NCBI RefSeq assembly: GCF_014698065.1
Contig: NZ_JACJSI010000024.1
Location: 23,681 to 87,680 of the forward strand
Direction: 5' to 3'
Source of the DNA: Nostoc flagelliforme FACHB-838
Lineage (GTDB): Bacteria; Cyanobacteriota; Cyanobacteriia; Cyanobacteriales; Nostocaceae
DNA length: 64,000 nucleotides
Numbering within the stretch: position 1 is the first letter of the stretch; each line of letters opens with the position of its first letter. The notes under the pieces were generated by a model. That model was given only the letters and a program-made list of their open reading frames with translations. It was not told the origin of the DNA and searched no databases. A program made the position numbers and the translations under genes. Positions 8,835-18,669 of this stretch are shown here, one piece after another.

Positions 8835-8998
8835 TCGTCATATATTTTAACTTTAAACTAAATTTCTAACTTAATATTGGAGAATTGAAAAAAATAAATT
8901 ATCCTAAATTATTTCTATATTTTTAGTGGTGCAAGGTCTTGCGCCCCGATGATGGAATAATTAAAACTATAGAATATTAAAGTAAAAATTAAATTTTA

Positions 8999-10359
8999 TC
9001 AGACTGAACTAACAGGTATCTTAATTATAAATTCTGCACCTTTCCCTGGAACAGAAAAACAGCTAAGTTCTCCGTTATGTTTTTCAACTATAATCTGATA
9101 GCTTATATATAACCCTAGTCCAGTACCTTTACCCACCGCTTTTGTCGTAAAAAACGGATCAAATAGCTTTGAGCAAACTTGTTCATTTATCCCCGAACCA
9201 TTATCAGCAATACTAACCTTTATCCATTTTTGATCTATTACCTCAGTTTTAATTTCAATTTGAGGATTATTATTTGTTAGTTTTTGATTGTCATTGTTCG
9301 CCGATGCCTCCAATGCATCGATTGCATTAGCAAGAATATTCATAAACACTTGATTGAGTTGACTGGGGTAGCAAGTTACATTGGGTAGTTGACTATATTT
9401 TTTGATGACTTTGGTTTCTGGGCACTCACGCTTATCTCGCAGGCGATGCTCTAAAATCATTAAACTACTATCAATTCCTTCATGAATATTAACTTGCTTG
9501 AATTCTGCTTCATCAAGCCGGGAAAAGCTACGTAATGATTTAACAATTTCCTGAATTCGTAATGTTCCTACTTGCATCGACTGGAAGAGTTTAGTTATAT
9601 CTTGAATCAAAAAATCTAAATCTATTTCTTCTACTTGCTTTTGAATTTCTGGAGGAGTATGTGGACAAAGTTGTTGATAAGTTTGTACCAATGTTAGTAA
9701 ATCCTGACTATATTTATGGGCGTGGTGAAGGTTTCCATAAATAAAACTCACGGGATTATTAATTTCATGGGCAATACCAGCGACCATTTGACCTAAACTA
9801 GACATTTTCTCAGCTTGGATAAGCTGAGTTTGGGTAAGTTGTAGTTCATTTAGTGTTTCTTGTAAAGCAATTGTGCGTTCCTCAACCCGAACTTCTAGCT
9901 CTTGATTTGCTTTCTTGAGCGCTTCTTCAGCTTGTTTTCGTCTTTGAACTTCTTTTCTTTTGCTAACTCATCGATTTTTTCATTCAACAAAACGAAATTA
10001 CTGCTGGCTAAAGCTCTACTTTCCAAGCGTAAGATAATTAAAGCTGAAGATTCAGGAGACCAAGGTTGAATAACTGCTCCTTGACTACGACATATTAAGG
10101 TTTGTCCATCATTCTTCCGTAAAGTCAAAGTGCCAATCACCATTGCCCTGCTACTTGAACAAGATTGCAAGTACTTAACAATATCGTTAGTAGGCTCAGT
10201 TACCAGTTCAAAAAGCATTCTTCCCCGCAATTCCTGACGGCGTAACCCCAGCATATCTGCTACTGGTTGATTCGTAGCTAACAGCTGACCCTCTCCACTT
10301 ACCAGAAGTAAAGGTTCTGGTAAAACTCTGGCAAATTCAAGAAATTGTTCAGGAGTCAT
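8999..10359 (-). pseudogene. PAS sensor histidine kinase, broken by a -1 frameshift
   Basis: Two minus-strand frames together make one kinase. The first part (start ATG at 10357-10359) has a PAS-like domain (LLLVSGEGQLLATNQPVADM). The second has HisKA with the phospho-acceptor His in GIAHEINNP, and HATPase with N, G1 and G2 boxes ([20 protein letters not shown]). Between them the second frame reads upstream without a stop as a coiled-coil linker (QRRKQAEEALKKANQELE), joining the PAS frame near 9950-9960 in an A-rich stretch (GCAAAAGAAAAGAAG on the minus strand). Adding one A restores KEKEVQRRKQ. A one-base deletion is therefore likely; sequencing error or programmed slippage are alternatives. 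The upstream neighbour, the methanogen-output-domain gene, probably works with it. Confidence 0.8.
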
Positions 10360-10445
10360 GGGGCTTCCACTTTCGGGTTTGACTCTACTTTACATATCTA
10401 TACTAAGCTTATATCCTGAAATTATTTTGTTTGCTGCTGAAGGAT

Positions 10446-10988
10446 TTACACAGATTCCATTCCCCTAAAGTATTCTCGACCTTCTGCATCTTCTGCCTCT
10501 TCTGTAACTTTTAAGTAAATAATAACTTTACATCCAGAAGCACCCTGTGCTATAGTTTCCTGCAATTCTACTTTCGCATATCCTAGATTATTAGCTGCGA
10601 TCGTCCCAAAGACATTTGAAGTCATCATGCACATGGCAGGGCGATTAAGTACTTTTTCGGCAAATGGGCAGACGCGGTTGCCGAATACAATTTTTTCATC
10701 ATTCTGCTCAATGACATAAAAATCGCCTTGAATTCGTTTTTTTAAATCAATCAAGACATTAGTTACTTGCTCAGGAGAAAGGTTGGAGACTGCCAGGGCA
10801 GATTTATAATCTTGGTTAATCTGCCTCCCCATCCTTTCACCAACTACGCTAATAAATCCAGAAGCTTCTTCTAAACCAACAACATCCTGCAAAGTGCCAG
10901 ATAATTCTCTGATTAATGTACGTAAAAATATATCGCGTTCTAAAGAAATATTAAGGGGAGTTATTGAATCGTTAAGTGAATTGGTCAT
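10446..10988 (-). CDS. Methanogen-output-domain (V4R-like) regulatory protein
   Basis: About 180 residues from the ATG at 10986-10988; a GTG at 11003 would add five residues. The sequence resembles the methanogen output domain 1 / V4R-like ligand-binding fold: a helical start, then [13 protein letters not shown], a region with [17 protein letters not shown], and a C-terminal part with conserved Cys residues ([26 protein letters not shown]). The Cys residues could bind a ligand or metal. It sits 86 bp upstream of the PAS kinase on the same strand, so the two are probably co-transcribed and the domain may act as that kinase's partner. Biochemical function is not known to me. Confidence 0.7.
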   Translation of the reverse strand: MTNSLNDSITPLNISLERDIFLRTLIRELSGTLQDVVGLEEASGFISVVGERMGRQINQDYKSALAVSNLSPEQVTNVLIDLKKRIQGDFYVIEQNDEKIVFGNRVCPFAEKVLNRPAMCMMTSNVFGTIAANNLGYAKVELQETIAQGASGCKVIIYLKVTEEAEDAEGREYFRGMESV

Positions 10989-11237
10989 AAATTTTGAGTA
11001 CACAATCTTAGAACTACAGTTATAGAATTCCCCAAAATGTCTCTAAAGTAACTGTTTAATCTTTTTATTCTGAGAATTTGATGTTTGCTTCTGTTTATAA
11101 TGATGTAGCCTGCGACAAGCTGCTCTGCATCTATGTTATAAAAAATTATTGTCGCAAATCAGATAAAATTGCTATATATTGAGAAATTTTAATTTTTATT
11201 TCCATAAAAAATGTGTATATTTTGTATATTTTATAGT

Positions 11238-11640
11238 TTAATAAAGTGGAATAGTGATTATAAATTCAGAACCTTTTTCTAACACAGAATTTACTTCTAG
11301 ACTACCTTGATGTTTTTGGGCAATTGCTTGATAAGCAATTGATAATCCTAAACCTGTTCCTTTCCCCATAGGTTTGGTTGTGAATAAATGGTCAAACATT
11401 TTTTGCTGAACATCAGCCGATACTCCTACGCCATTATCTTGAATCCAAATCAAGACATGATTGTTATCTTCAGTGAGAGCAGTATGAATTGTAATTTGAT
11501 TAGGATTTACCTTAATATCATTAAAACTCCATCCATAGTTAGACTCTTCTAAAGCATCAATGGCATTTGCCAATAAATTCATAAATACCTGATTCAATTG
11601 TCCTGGAAAGCATTTTACTAGGGGAATTACGATTTGCTAT
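11238..11640 (-). pseudogene. Truncated copy of a histidine-kinase ATPase domain
   Basis: The open frame at 11238-11597 encodes only the tail of HisKA plus an HATPase domain ([44 protein letters not shown]). It is closely similar to the last 120 residues of the intact hybrid kinase upstream (11646-12965). In-frame homology continues a few codons above the ATG (VKCFPGQLNQ) until a TAG at 11637-11639, so the start is not natural. It lacks the phospho-acceptor His and any sensor domain. The simplest reading is a partial tandem duplication of the neighbouring kinase, since diverged. An ATPase-only protein made from the internal ATG cannot be excluded. Confidence 0.75.
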
Positions 11641-11645
11641 GATTC

Positions 11646-12965
11646 TTAAATGGGAAGCTTGATGATAAATTCTGAACCTTTTCCTCTTGCTGAATTTACC
11701 TCCAGAGTTCCTCCATGCTTTTCGACAACAATTTGACGAGCAATTGATAATCCTAGTCCTGTGCCTTGACCGACAAGCTTGGTGGTGAATAGATAGTCAA
11801 AGATTTTTTGCTGGACATCAGCGGACATTCCCACTCCATTATCTTTAATCCGAATCAAAATATAATTTTTATCTTCAGCAAGAGTAGTTTGAATCAAAAT
11901 TTGATTGGGATTGGTTTCAATTTCAATATAGGTGCGTCCTACATTAGACTCCTCTAAAGCGTCGATAGCGTTAGCTAACAAATTCATAAATACCTGATTT
12001 AGTTGTCCGATAAAGCATTCTAATTCTGGCAAATTACCGTAATCTTTAATTACTTGAATATCAGGACGAACCTCGGATGCTTTTAAGCGGTGTTTAAGAA
12101 TCATGATTGTACTGTCAATGCCATCATGAATATTGCAAGAAATTGTGCGATCGCTATCTGCTCGAGAGAAGGTTCTCAGACTGGTACTAATGTCACGAAT
12201 GCGCTGAACGCCCTCTTTCATTGAAGAAATTAAGTTAGGTAGATCGGTAAGTATATACTTCAAATCTATCGCTGCAATTTGCTCCTGAATTTCTGAAACT
12301 GGATTAGGATAGTGATGCTGATAAAGATCAATGAGGTTGATCATGTCTTGGAAATATACTGAAGCGTGTCCAAGATTGCCATGAATGAAACCAACCGGAT
12401 TATTAATTTCATGAGCAACTCCTGCTACTAATTGACCAAGGGCAGACATTTTTTCTGTTTGTACAAGCTGAAGTTGAGACTCTTGTAAGTCTTTCAATAC
12501 CCTAGATAATGCTGCTGTCCTTTCTGCAACCCGTTTTTTTAAAGTTTTGGTGAGATTTCGTAATTGCAGATGGGTTTTAATTCTAGCCAATAATTCTTCT
12601 TCATGAAAGGGTTTGGTAATGTAATCAACTGCCCCTATATTTAGACCCTTTACCTTACTCTCAGTATCAGAATTAGCTGTCATAAAAATTACGGGGATAT
12701 CACAAATATCTGAGTTTTCTTTCAGCCTTTTACAAGTTTCAAATCCATCTATTCCCGGCATCATCACATCTAACAGAATCAAATCAGGTAATTTTTCTTG
12801 AGCCTGTTTAATGGCCTTTTTACCATCATTCTCTGTAATAACTTTAAAGCCGACATTAGTTAATATATTAAAGACAATCTCTAAATTGGTAGCAGTATCA
12901 TCTACCACTAAAATTAAACTGTCTTCTGGTGTATAAAGCATTTTTATATCTAGCTCGTAATTCAT
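11646..12965 (-). CDS. Hybrid response regulator-histidine kinase
   Basis: A 439-residue cytoplasmic protein. The N-terminal receiver domain (about 14-130) has LVVDD, the phospho-Asp in LILLDVMMPG, and a Lys in ITKPF. A coiled coil (KTLKKRVAERTAALSR) leads to HisKA with His in GVAHEINNP, then HATPase with NAIDALEE, DNGVGM and GQGTGLGL. This receiver-first layout is typical of cyanobacterial signalling proteins that receive phosphate or bind another kinase. It is transcribed away from the terpene synthase-P450 pair. In Nostoc, a hybrid two-component protein near a terpene synthase and P450 has been described (downstream there), so a regulatory link is possible. Confidence 0.9.
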   Translation of the reverse strand: MNYELDIKMLYTPEDSLILVVDDTATNLEIVFNILTNVGFKVITENDGKKAIKQAQEKLPDLILLDVMMPGIDGFETCKRLKENSDICDIPVIFMTANSDTESKVKGLNIGAVDYITKPFHEEELLARIKTHLQLRNLTKTLKKRVAERTAALSRVLKDLQESQLQLVQTEKMSALGQLVAGVAHEINNPVGFIHGNLGHASVYFQDMINLIDLYQHHYPNPVSEIQEQIAAIDLKYILTDLPNLISSMKEGVQRIRDISTSLRTFSRADSDRTISCNIHDGIDSTIMILKHRLKASEVRPDIQVIKDYGNLPELECFIGQLNQVFMNLLANAIDALEESNVGRTYIEIETNPNQILIQTTLAEDKNYILIRIKDNGVGMSADVQQKIFDYLFTTKLVGQGTGLGLSIARQIVVEKHGGTLEVNSARGKGSEFIIKLPI

Positions 12966-13668
12966 GTATTTAAATTAATTTAACTACTTGTTACTTATTC
13001 ACTATTGCCCTGCGATCACAGCTAAGTTACCTCTATTTTATTTGCAGACCGACTGAAAATTTTTTTCTATGACAATCCTATAGTTCCCAAAAACTTGGAT
13101 AACAGCAACATTCTCACGCTAAATTGCTCTCTGCGACTACGGGAGCGATCGCTACAGTATGAAAATGAAGCACTAATTTTAATTTTGACTACAGATGGAC
13201 ACCTCTTTCATGAAGACGGCTGGCTTTAAATTAGTCATTATTACTCTTGTCTTTTGAAAAAGATAATGTTAGCCCAGAACAATATTACTACTGAACAATC
13301 TTTTTAATAAAAGCAATCGTTATGAAGTTAGTTATTAATACTCTTGTTTTTTTAAACAATTAGTATATTTTTTATAAAAATAATATTACTGCTATTTACC
13401 TCTTACTGACTTTGCAAACTTGTTTTCTGTATTTATCCTGAACGCACACTTACGTAAATAATATTTTTTAAAAATCTTATTTTAGTATGATTTCAGATAT
13501 CTTTTTTAAAAAAATAAATAAAAATAAAGAGTTAATAGTTGGAATATTTATATCTTCTTAAACATCAGGATTTTAGCGTAAAGATGATTTATGCACTGCA
13601 TGAAAACTGGTATTAAAGGAGTTATTTCCAAAATTTTAACTTGTAAACTTTTAATAACTATATTGGTT
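12966..13668. other. A/T-rich region upstream of the terpene synthase
   Basis: About 700 bases between divergent genes. It is A/T-rich with a HIP1 site near 13145. Two related segments (about 13232-13270 and 13325-13365, both with ATTA..ACTCTTG followed by T-rich DNA) look like an old direct duplication. Promoters for the hybrid kinase and the terpene synthase must lie here. I see no reliable ORF. Confidence 0.5.
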
Positions 13669-14642
13669 ATGGAAAAATTAATTTCTGCCGATTTATTCTG
13701 TCCTTTCTCACCACAAATCAATAAAAATATTAATGTTCTAGAAGAGTATGCTCTTGAATGGGTACTTGGTTTTAATCTTCTGGCAAATGAATCATCTTAT
13801 CAGCGTTTCTGCAAGTCCAAATTCTTTTTGATGGCAGCTACTACCTATCCTTATTGCAACTTAACTTTCAAGAACTGAAGATAGCAAATGACTGGTTGAG
13901 TTGGCTATTTATTTGGGATGATCAATGCGATTTATCAAACTTGAAAACAAAACCTGAACTTCTAAAAGCTATTCACAAGAGATTTCTAGAAATATTGAAA
14001 GGGGCAGAAGTTACGAGCCATGATATACCTCTTAGTCGTGCTTTAAGTAACTTACGAGAGCGGATGCTTGAAAAAGCAAGCCTGAAATGGTTAAATTATT
14101 TTATCTGCGGCTTTGAGAAATATTTATACGGTTGTTTTGAAGAAGCAAACAACCGTGTAGATGGAATTGTACCCGATACTGAGACTTATATTGCAATGCG
14201 TAGGTTAAGCGCAGGTGCAGATGTTGCCTTGCCATTAATTGAACTTTGTGATCAGTTGATAATTCCTGATTTTTTACGAAAACAGGATATTTTTAAACAA
14301 CTTAATGAAATTACAAATAACCTTCTTGGCTGGTCTAATGATATCTTTTCATTATCTAGAGAGTTGGCAACTGGTCATGTTCATAATTTAGTATTTGTAC
14401 TACATTGCCAACACAAAATTTCTTTAGAAGAAGCAATGAAGCTTGCTACTAAAATGCATGATAATGAGATCCAAAAATTGTTAGATTTGGAAGCAAACAT
14501 TCCATCTTTTGGACAAGAAATAGATGCTGAGTTAGCAAAATATATATTAGGAATTCATGCTTGGATACGTGGTAATCTCGATTGGTATTCCTTCACTGCT
14601 CGCTACAAAACTGTAGAGATGCTGGAGCTAGCAAAATATTAA
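13669..14642 (+). pseudogene. Class I sesquiterpene synthase, frameshifted by a 5-bp duplication
   Basis: Two overlapping frames together encode a Nostoc-type sesquiterpene cyclase (germacrene/selinene-synthase-like). The natural start is probably ATG 13669 (MEKLISADLFCPFSP). The first frame runs to YPYCN; the second continues with ELKIANDWLSWLFIWDDQCD. Metal-binding motifs are intact: the Asp-rich motif in WDDQCD, and the NSE motif in SNDIFSLSRE. At the junction AACTT occurs twice in tandem (13858-13862 and 13863-13867). Removing one copy restores a continuous YCNFQELKIANDW, so the lesion is a 5-bp tandem duplication. As read, the enzyme is truncated before its metal sites. The substrate of intact relatives is farnesyl diphosphate. 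Confidence 0.88.
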
Positions 14643-14668
14643 TTAAATAGTATAAGCTTACAAATAAA

Positions 14669-14701
14669 AAAGGAGAGTTAGATTGACTTTATCTCTCCTT
14701 T
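14669..14701 (+). terminator. Hairpin between terpene synthase and P450
   Basis: AAAGGAGAG (14669-14677) pairs with CTCTCCTTT (14693-14701). It starts 27 bases after the terpene synthase stop and may end its transcript, so the P450 probably has its own promoter in the remaining 145 bases. Confidence 0.5.
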
Positions 14702-14845
14702 ATAAGTTCCAATCAATACAACTATGTTGATGATATTGGTTGGGCTTTTAGTTTTTGAAGGTTAACTATAAAACCTTGATTTTAATGCCATAGCAGAAAG
14801 AAGCAAACCGTTATCTTATAATATCTCCTTACCCCTTTCCAAAAA

Positions 14846-16246
14846 ATGCAACTACCTAATCTTCTAAAAATTCCTTCTTTTCTCCAAAAGCTGCAATGGG
14901 TAGCTGATCCTGTTCAGTATATGGAAAAAGCTGCTCAACAGTATCCCGACATTTTTACTGGTAAGATAATTGGTTTTGGGGACACTGTAGTATTCGTAAA
15001 CCATCCCCAAGCAATCCAGGAAATTTTAACCAACGATAGAAAGAAATTTGCTGCTGTTGGCAAGCTTAACAGAATTGTACAACCTTTCATAGGAAACTAT
15101 TCAGTTCTCACACTAGAAGGCGATCGCCACAAACGTCAACGACAACTGGTCATGCCATCTTTTCATGGAGAGAGGATGCAAGCTTACGGTCAACAAATCT
15201 GTGATCTGACTGAACAAATCTTTAATCAGTTACCACTCAATAAGCCCTTTTCGGCTCGAAATTTAACGCAGGAAATATCCCTACAAGTCATATTGCAGAA
15301 CGTCTTTGGTTTGTCTGAGGGAGAAAGATTTCAACAGCTTAAGCATCTATTACCGTTGTTGCTAGATCTGTTTCGCTCACCTTTGACCTCTAGTTTATTT
15401 TTCTTTTCATTCTTGCAACAGGATTTAGGAGCTTGGAGTCCTTGGGGAAAGTTTCTGCGCGATCGGCAGACAATTGATCAATTGCTCTACGCTGAAATCG
15501 CTGAACGCCGACAGCAAGCAGATCCAGAACGCATCGATATCCTCTCCTTACTGTTATCAGCCCAGGATGAAGCTGGTCAAATGATGACTGATCAGGAGTT
15601 GCGCGATCAATTGATGGTCTTGATACTTGCTGGATATGAAACCACAGCAACGGCGATCGCTTGGGGATTGTATTGGATTCATCAAAAGCCTTTAGTCCGT
15701 GAAAAACTACTTCAGGAATTGGATACCCTGGGTGATTCTCCAGATCCCATGAGCATTTACCGACTGCCATATTTAAGTGCTGTTTGCAATGAAACCTTGC
15801 GAATTCACCCCGTCGTCATGTTTTCTTTTCCCAGAGTAGTACAAGAACCTGCCAAGCTGTTGGGACATTCTTTAGAGCCTGGGACTGTACTGCTTCCCAA
15901 CATTTATCTAACTCATCAGCGTGAAGACTTATATCCCCAACCGAAGGAGTTTCAACCAGAGCGCTTTTTAGAACGGCAATTTTCTCCCTATGAATTTCTG
16001 CCCTTTGGTGGTGGTGTCCGTCGTTGTATTGGCGAGGCTTTGGCCATATTTCAAATGAGGCTAGTATTAGCAACTATTCTGTCAGGCTATCAGTTAGAGC
16101 TAGTTAATCAACGAACAGAACTACCTCAGCGTCGAGGTTTTACCCTTGCGCCAGCCAGTGGAGTCCAAATGGTAATTACAGGGCAACGCGCGCGTCAACA
16201 AGAAGCAGTTCTTGCTCCCTTCCCCCCACTCCCTGCCTCTTACTGA
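14846..16246 (+). CDS. Cytochrome P450 (terpene-cluster type)
   Basis: A 466-residue soluble P450 with all catalytic landmarks: I-helix AGYETT at 262-267, the K-helix ExxR as ETLR at 316-319, the PERF motif near 371-374, and the heme loop FGGGVRRCIG with the axial ligand Cys394. It would be a monooxygenase using ferredoxin as electron source. It follows a sesquiterpene synthase gene, and in Nostoc such P450s oxidise the neighbouring cyclase product (germacrene A in strain 7120). Here the cyclase is frameshifted, so this intact P450 may lack its local substrate. Length is normal for the CYP110/CYP120-like cyanobacterial group; exact subfamily not assigned. Confidence 0.95.
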   Translation: MQLPNLLKIPSFLQKLQWVADPVQYMEKAAQQYPDIFTGKIIGFGDTVVFVNHPQAIQEILTNDRKKFAAVGKLNRIVQPFIGNYSVLTLEGDRHKRQRQLVMPSFHGERMQAYGQQICDLTEQIFNQLPLNKPFSARNLTQEISLQVILQNVFGLSEGERFQQLKHLLPLLLDLFRSPLTSSLFFFSFLQQDLGAWSPWGKFLRDRQTIDQLLYAEIAERRQQADPERIDILSLLLSAQDEAGQMMTDQELRDQLMVLILAGYETTATAIAWGLYWIHQKPLVREKLLQELDTLGDSPDPMSIYRLPYLSAVCNETLRIHPVVMFSFPRVVQEPAKLLGHSLEPGTVLLPNIYLTHQREDLYPQPKEFQPERFLERQFSPYEFLPFGGGVRRCIGEALAIFQMRLVLATILSGYQLELVNQRTELPQRRGFTLAPASGVQMVITGQRARQQEAVLAPFPPLPASY

Positions 16247-16260
16247 CTTCTGCCTTGCGG

Positions 16261-16555
16261 TACTAGTAGTCTGTCAAGCTATTTTTGAAGGTTTGTAGTA
16301 AGCACTTCAGTCTTTAGAAAACAAGGACTTAAGTCTTAGATTTTTAAACACTGAAGTGCTTACTTACGAACTCATCAAAATTAATGGGGTAGACCACTAG
16401 TGGTCTGTCCCATTAGTTCTGATAGGTGAATCAAATTTCAACTTCTCTTCTTTCCTTCTTATACTTTGCGTCCAACTCTTACGAGACGCTGCGCGAATGC
16501 GCCCTTTGCGGTTCGTTCTCTTATCCCTCAAAATTAATGGGACAGACTACTAGTA
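16261..16555. mobile_element. MITE-like element(s) with 15-bp perfect terminal inverted repeats
   Basis: TACTAGTAGTCTGTC at 16261-16275 is repeated in perfect inverted form at 16541-16555; both ends begin with TA. A perfect 16-bp palindrome of related sequence (AGACCACTAGTGGTCT, 16391-16406) lies in the middle, so this may be two adjacent elements: about 16261-16400, whose two arms match over about 50 bases (both contain TAAGCACTTCAGT), and about 16396-16555. No ORF inside. Size and TA ends fit non-autonomous IS630/Tc1-type MITEs. Confidence 0.75.
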
Positions 16556-16612
16556 GGGGCTTCAAAAAATAAATCATCCCAAATTATGTGTATATTTTTA
16601 GGGGCATAAGGT
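16556..16612. repeat. Dispersed AAAAAATAAATYATCC repeat (copy)
   Basis: GGGGCTTCAAAAAATAAATC and following bases resemble segments at about 8879-8950, 28341-28400 and (reverse) 60456-60522. It directly abuts the MITE-like element at 16261-16555. Confidence 0.55.
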
Positions 16613-16784
16613 GTGGCATCTCTACGATGGAGCCTTTGAGCGACGCAATGGAGGAAATGAGGTTATGGTATCTATTGAAAACAATTAATCACTGCCACTT
16701 AGTTTGGCGTTAAATACCTGCTAAGAATTTAGCAGAGTTATTTACAGATAATCTTAATTTGGAAATGTTTTTTCTTTTTGCCTT

Positions 16785-18623
16785 ATGACTTTATTCAACC
16801 CATCTCCACTTGGCGGAAAACAAAATACACGTACAGTTGGACGGAGTTTCCAGCCAATATTTTTAATTATATTTACTCTACTGATGATGACTGGTATCAG
16901 TGTTCGTTTAGCATATTTGCAAATTACTGAAGGAGCAAATCACCGAAAACGAGCCGAGTCAAATCGAATTCGGATGATCCCTAAACAACCAGAACGAGGT
17001 AATATTTTTGACCGCGATGGCAAACTTTTGGCCAGTACTCGCTATCCTCGCTCTGTATATTTGTGGCCGATGGCACATACCAAGCCTGCATGGTCAGTTG
17101 TGGGAGCGCGTCTATCTCAAATTCTCGACGTTCCCCAAGAAGAGATTCAAAAGAAATTAGAAGAGGCAGGTGCTAATTCTTCTTCACTCATACGAATTGC
17201 TCGTGACTTGAACGAAGCGCAAATTACAGCATTGAAGGAGTATCAAACCGAACTGAAGGACGTAGAAATTCATACAGAAGCCGTTCGTTACTATCCCCAC
17301 GGCAAGGAACTAGCTCATATATTAGGTTATACGCGAGAACTGACGGCCGATCAGTTAAAAGAAAAAAAGCAGGAAGGCTACAGATTAGGTGATGTGATTG
17401 GTCAAATGGGAGCTGAAAAAGCTTATGAGAAAAGTCTGCGGGGCGAATGGGGCGGTCAGCAGGTAGAAGTGGATGGTGCAGGTCGCCCACTCCGGGTTTT
17501 AGGTGAGAAACAGGCAAAAGCTGGTAATGATTTGCACTTGACCGTAGACTTAAATATGCAAAAGACAGCAGAAAAAGCTTTAGGCGATCGCGACGGTGCG
17601 ATCGTGGCACTTGACCCAAAGAACGGTGCTGTTTTAGCAATGGTATCTCACCCCACCTTTGACCCAAATATTTTCTCGAAGCAGAAACTCACCCAAAAAG
17701 ATTGGGAAACTGTACAAGGAGCCGATCATCCTTTGGTTAATCGCGCCCTCAGTGCTTTTCCACCCGCTAGCACCTTCAAAATTGTCACTACTACAGCCGG
17801 GTTAGAATCAGGTAAATTTTCTCCCAGCACAGTCTTGCAAACTTACGGTTCCTTAAACTTTGGCGGCACCCGATTTGGTGAATGGAATCACGCCGGATTT
17901 GGGCCATTGGGTTTTGTCGGTGCATTGCAGTGGAGTAGTGATACCTTTTTCTATCAAATTGGTCGCGGAGTCGGCGGCCCAACTTTAATTGAATGGACTC
18001 GCAAGTATGGATTTGGTAAAAAAACTGGTTTTGAGTTTGCCAACGAAGAGACAAAAGGTTTAGTGCCAGATGAGGCATGGAAGCAGAAAGCTTGGAAGAT
18101 ACCTTGGACTGTAGGTGATAGCATTAATATGTCAATTGGTCAAGGTGCTTTACAAACTACACCTTTACAAGTCGCTATTATGTTTGCTGTGCCCGCTAAT
18201 GGTGGCTACCGAGTCCAGCCGCATTTGCTTAAAGACAATGAAGAAGCAAAAAGTTGGCGAGAATCTTTAAATATGAAGCCAACAACCATAAGTGTTCTCC
18301 GTCAAGGACTACGGAAAGTAGTAACTGAAGGTACAGGTAAGACTTTGATGCAGCCAACAGTTCCCCCAGTCGCTGGTAAGAGTGGCACTGCTGAAGCGTG
18401 GAAGGGGCGTGTTAAGCAAAATCACGCTTGGTTTGGAGCCTATGCACCTGCTGAACAGCCAGAAGTTCTGATTGTGGCATTTGCTGAACATTCCGGCGGT
18501 GGTGGTGGTAGCATTGCTGCGCCAATGATCTTACAAATTATGGAAGAATATTTTCAGCGCAAGTATCCAGGTAAGTATCAGAAACCAGTGCCTAAAAGTC
18601 CAGAAAACAGCAGACGGAACTAG
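16785..18623 (+). CDS. mrdA: Penicillin-binding protein 2 (elongasome transpeptidase)
   Basis: A 612-residue class B PBP that cross-links peptidoglycan during side-wall synthesis. A single membrane anchor is at about 24-45, followed by the PBP dimerisation domain (RGNIFDRDGKLLAS near 71-84) and the transpeptidase domain. Active-site motifs: STFK with Ser329 and Lys332, SSD in WSSDTFFYQIG near 384, and KSGTAE near 531. Length fits PBP2 (MrdA) rather than the longer FtsI types. No rodA neighbour is present. The downstream gene is a beta-lactamase-fold hydrolase and further on is a peptidase of the D-Ala-D-Ala carboxypeptidase type, making a loose cell-wall group. Confidence 0.93.
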   Translation: MTLFNPSPLGGKQNTRTVGRSFQPIFLIIFTLLMMTGISVRLAYLQITEGANHRKRAESNRIRMIPKQPERGNIFDRDGKLLASTRYPRSVYLWPMAHTKPAWSVVGARLSQILDVPQEEIQKKLEEAGANSSSLIRIARDLNEAQITALKEYQTELKDVEIHTEAVRYYPHGKELAHILGYTRELTADQLKEKKQEGYRLGDVIGQMGAEKAYEKSLRGEWGGQQVEVDGAGRPLRVLGEKQAKAGNDLHLTVDLNMQKTAEKALGDRDGAIVALDPKNGAVLAMVSHPTFDPNIFSKQKLTQKDWETVQGADHPLVNRALSAFPPASTFKIVTTTAGLESGKFSPSTVLQTYGSLNFGGTRFGEWNHAGFGPLGFVGALQWSSDTFFYQIGRGVGGPTLIEWTRKYGFGKKTGFEFANEETKGLVPDEAWKQKAWKIPWTVGDSINMSIGQGALQTTPLQVAIMFAVPANGGYRVQPHLLKDNEEAKSWRESLNMKPTTISVLRQGLRKVVTEGTGKTLMQPTVPPVAGKSGTAEAWKGRVKQNHAWFGAYAPAEQPEVLIVAFAEHSGGGGGSIAAPMILQIMEEYFQRKYPGKYQKPVPKSPENSRRN

Positions 18624-18669
18624 GTGTGGGGCATTGGGCATTGGACACTTGTACTGAGCGTTGCCGATT

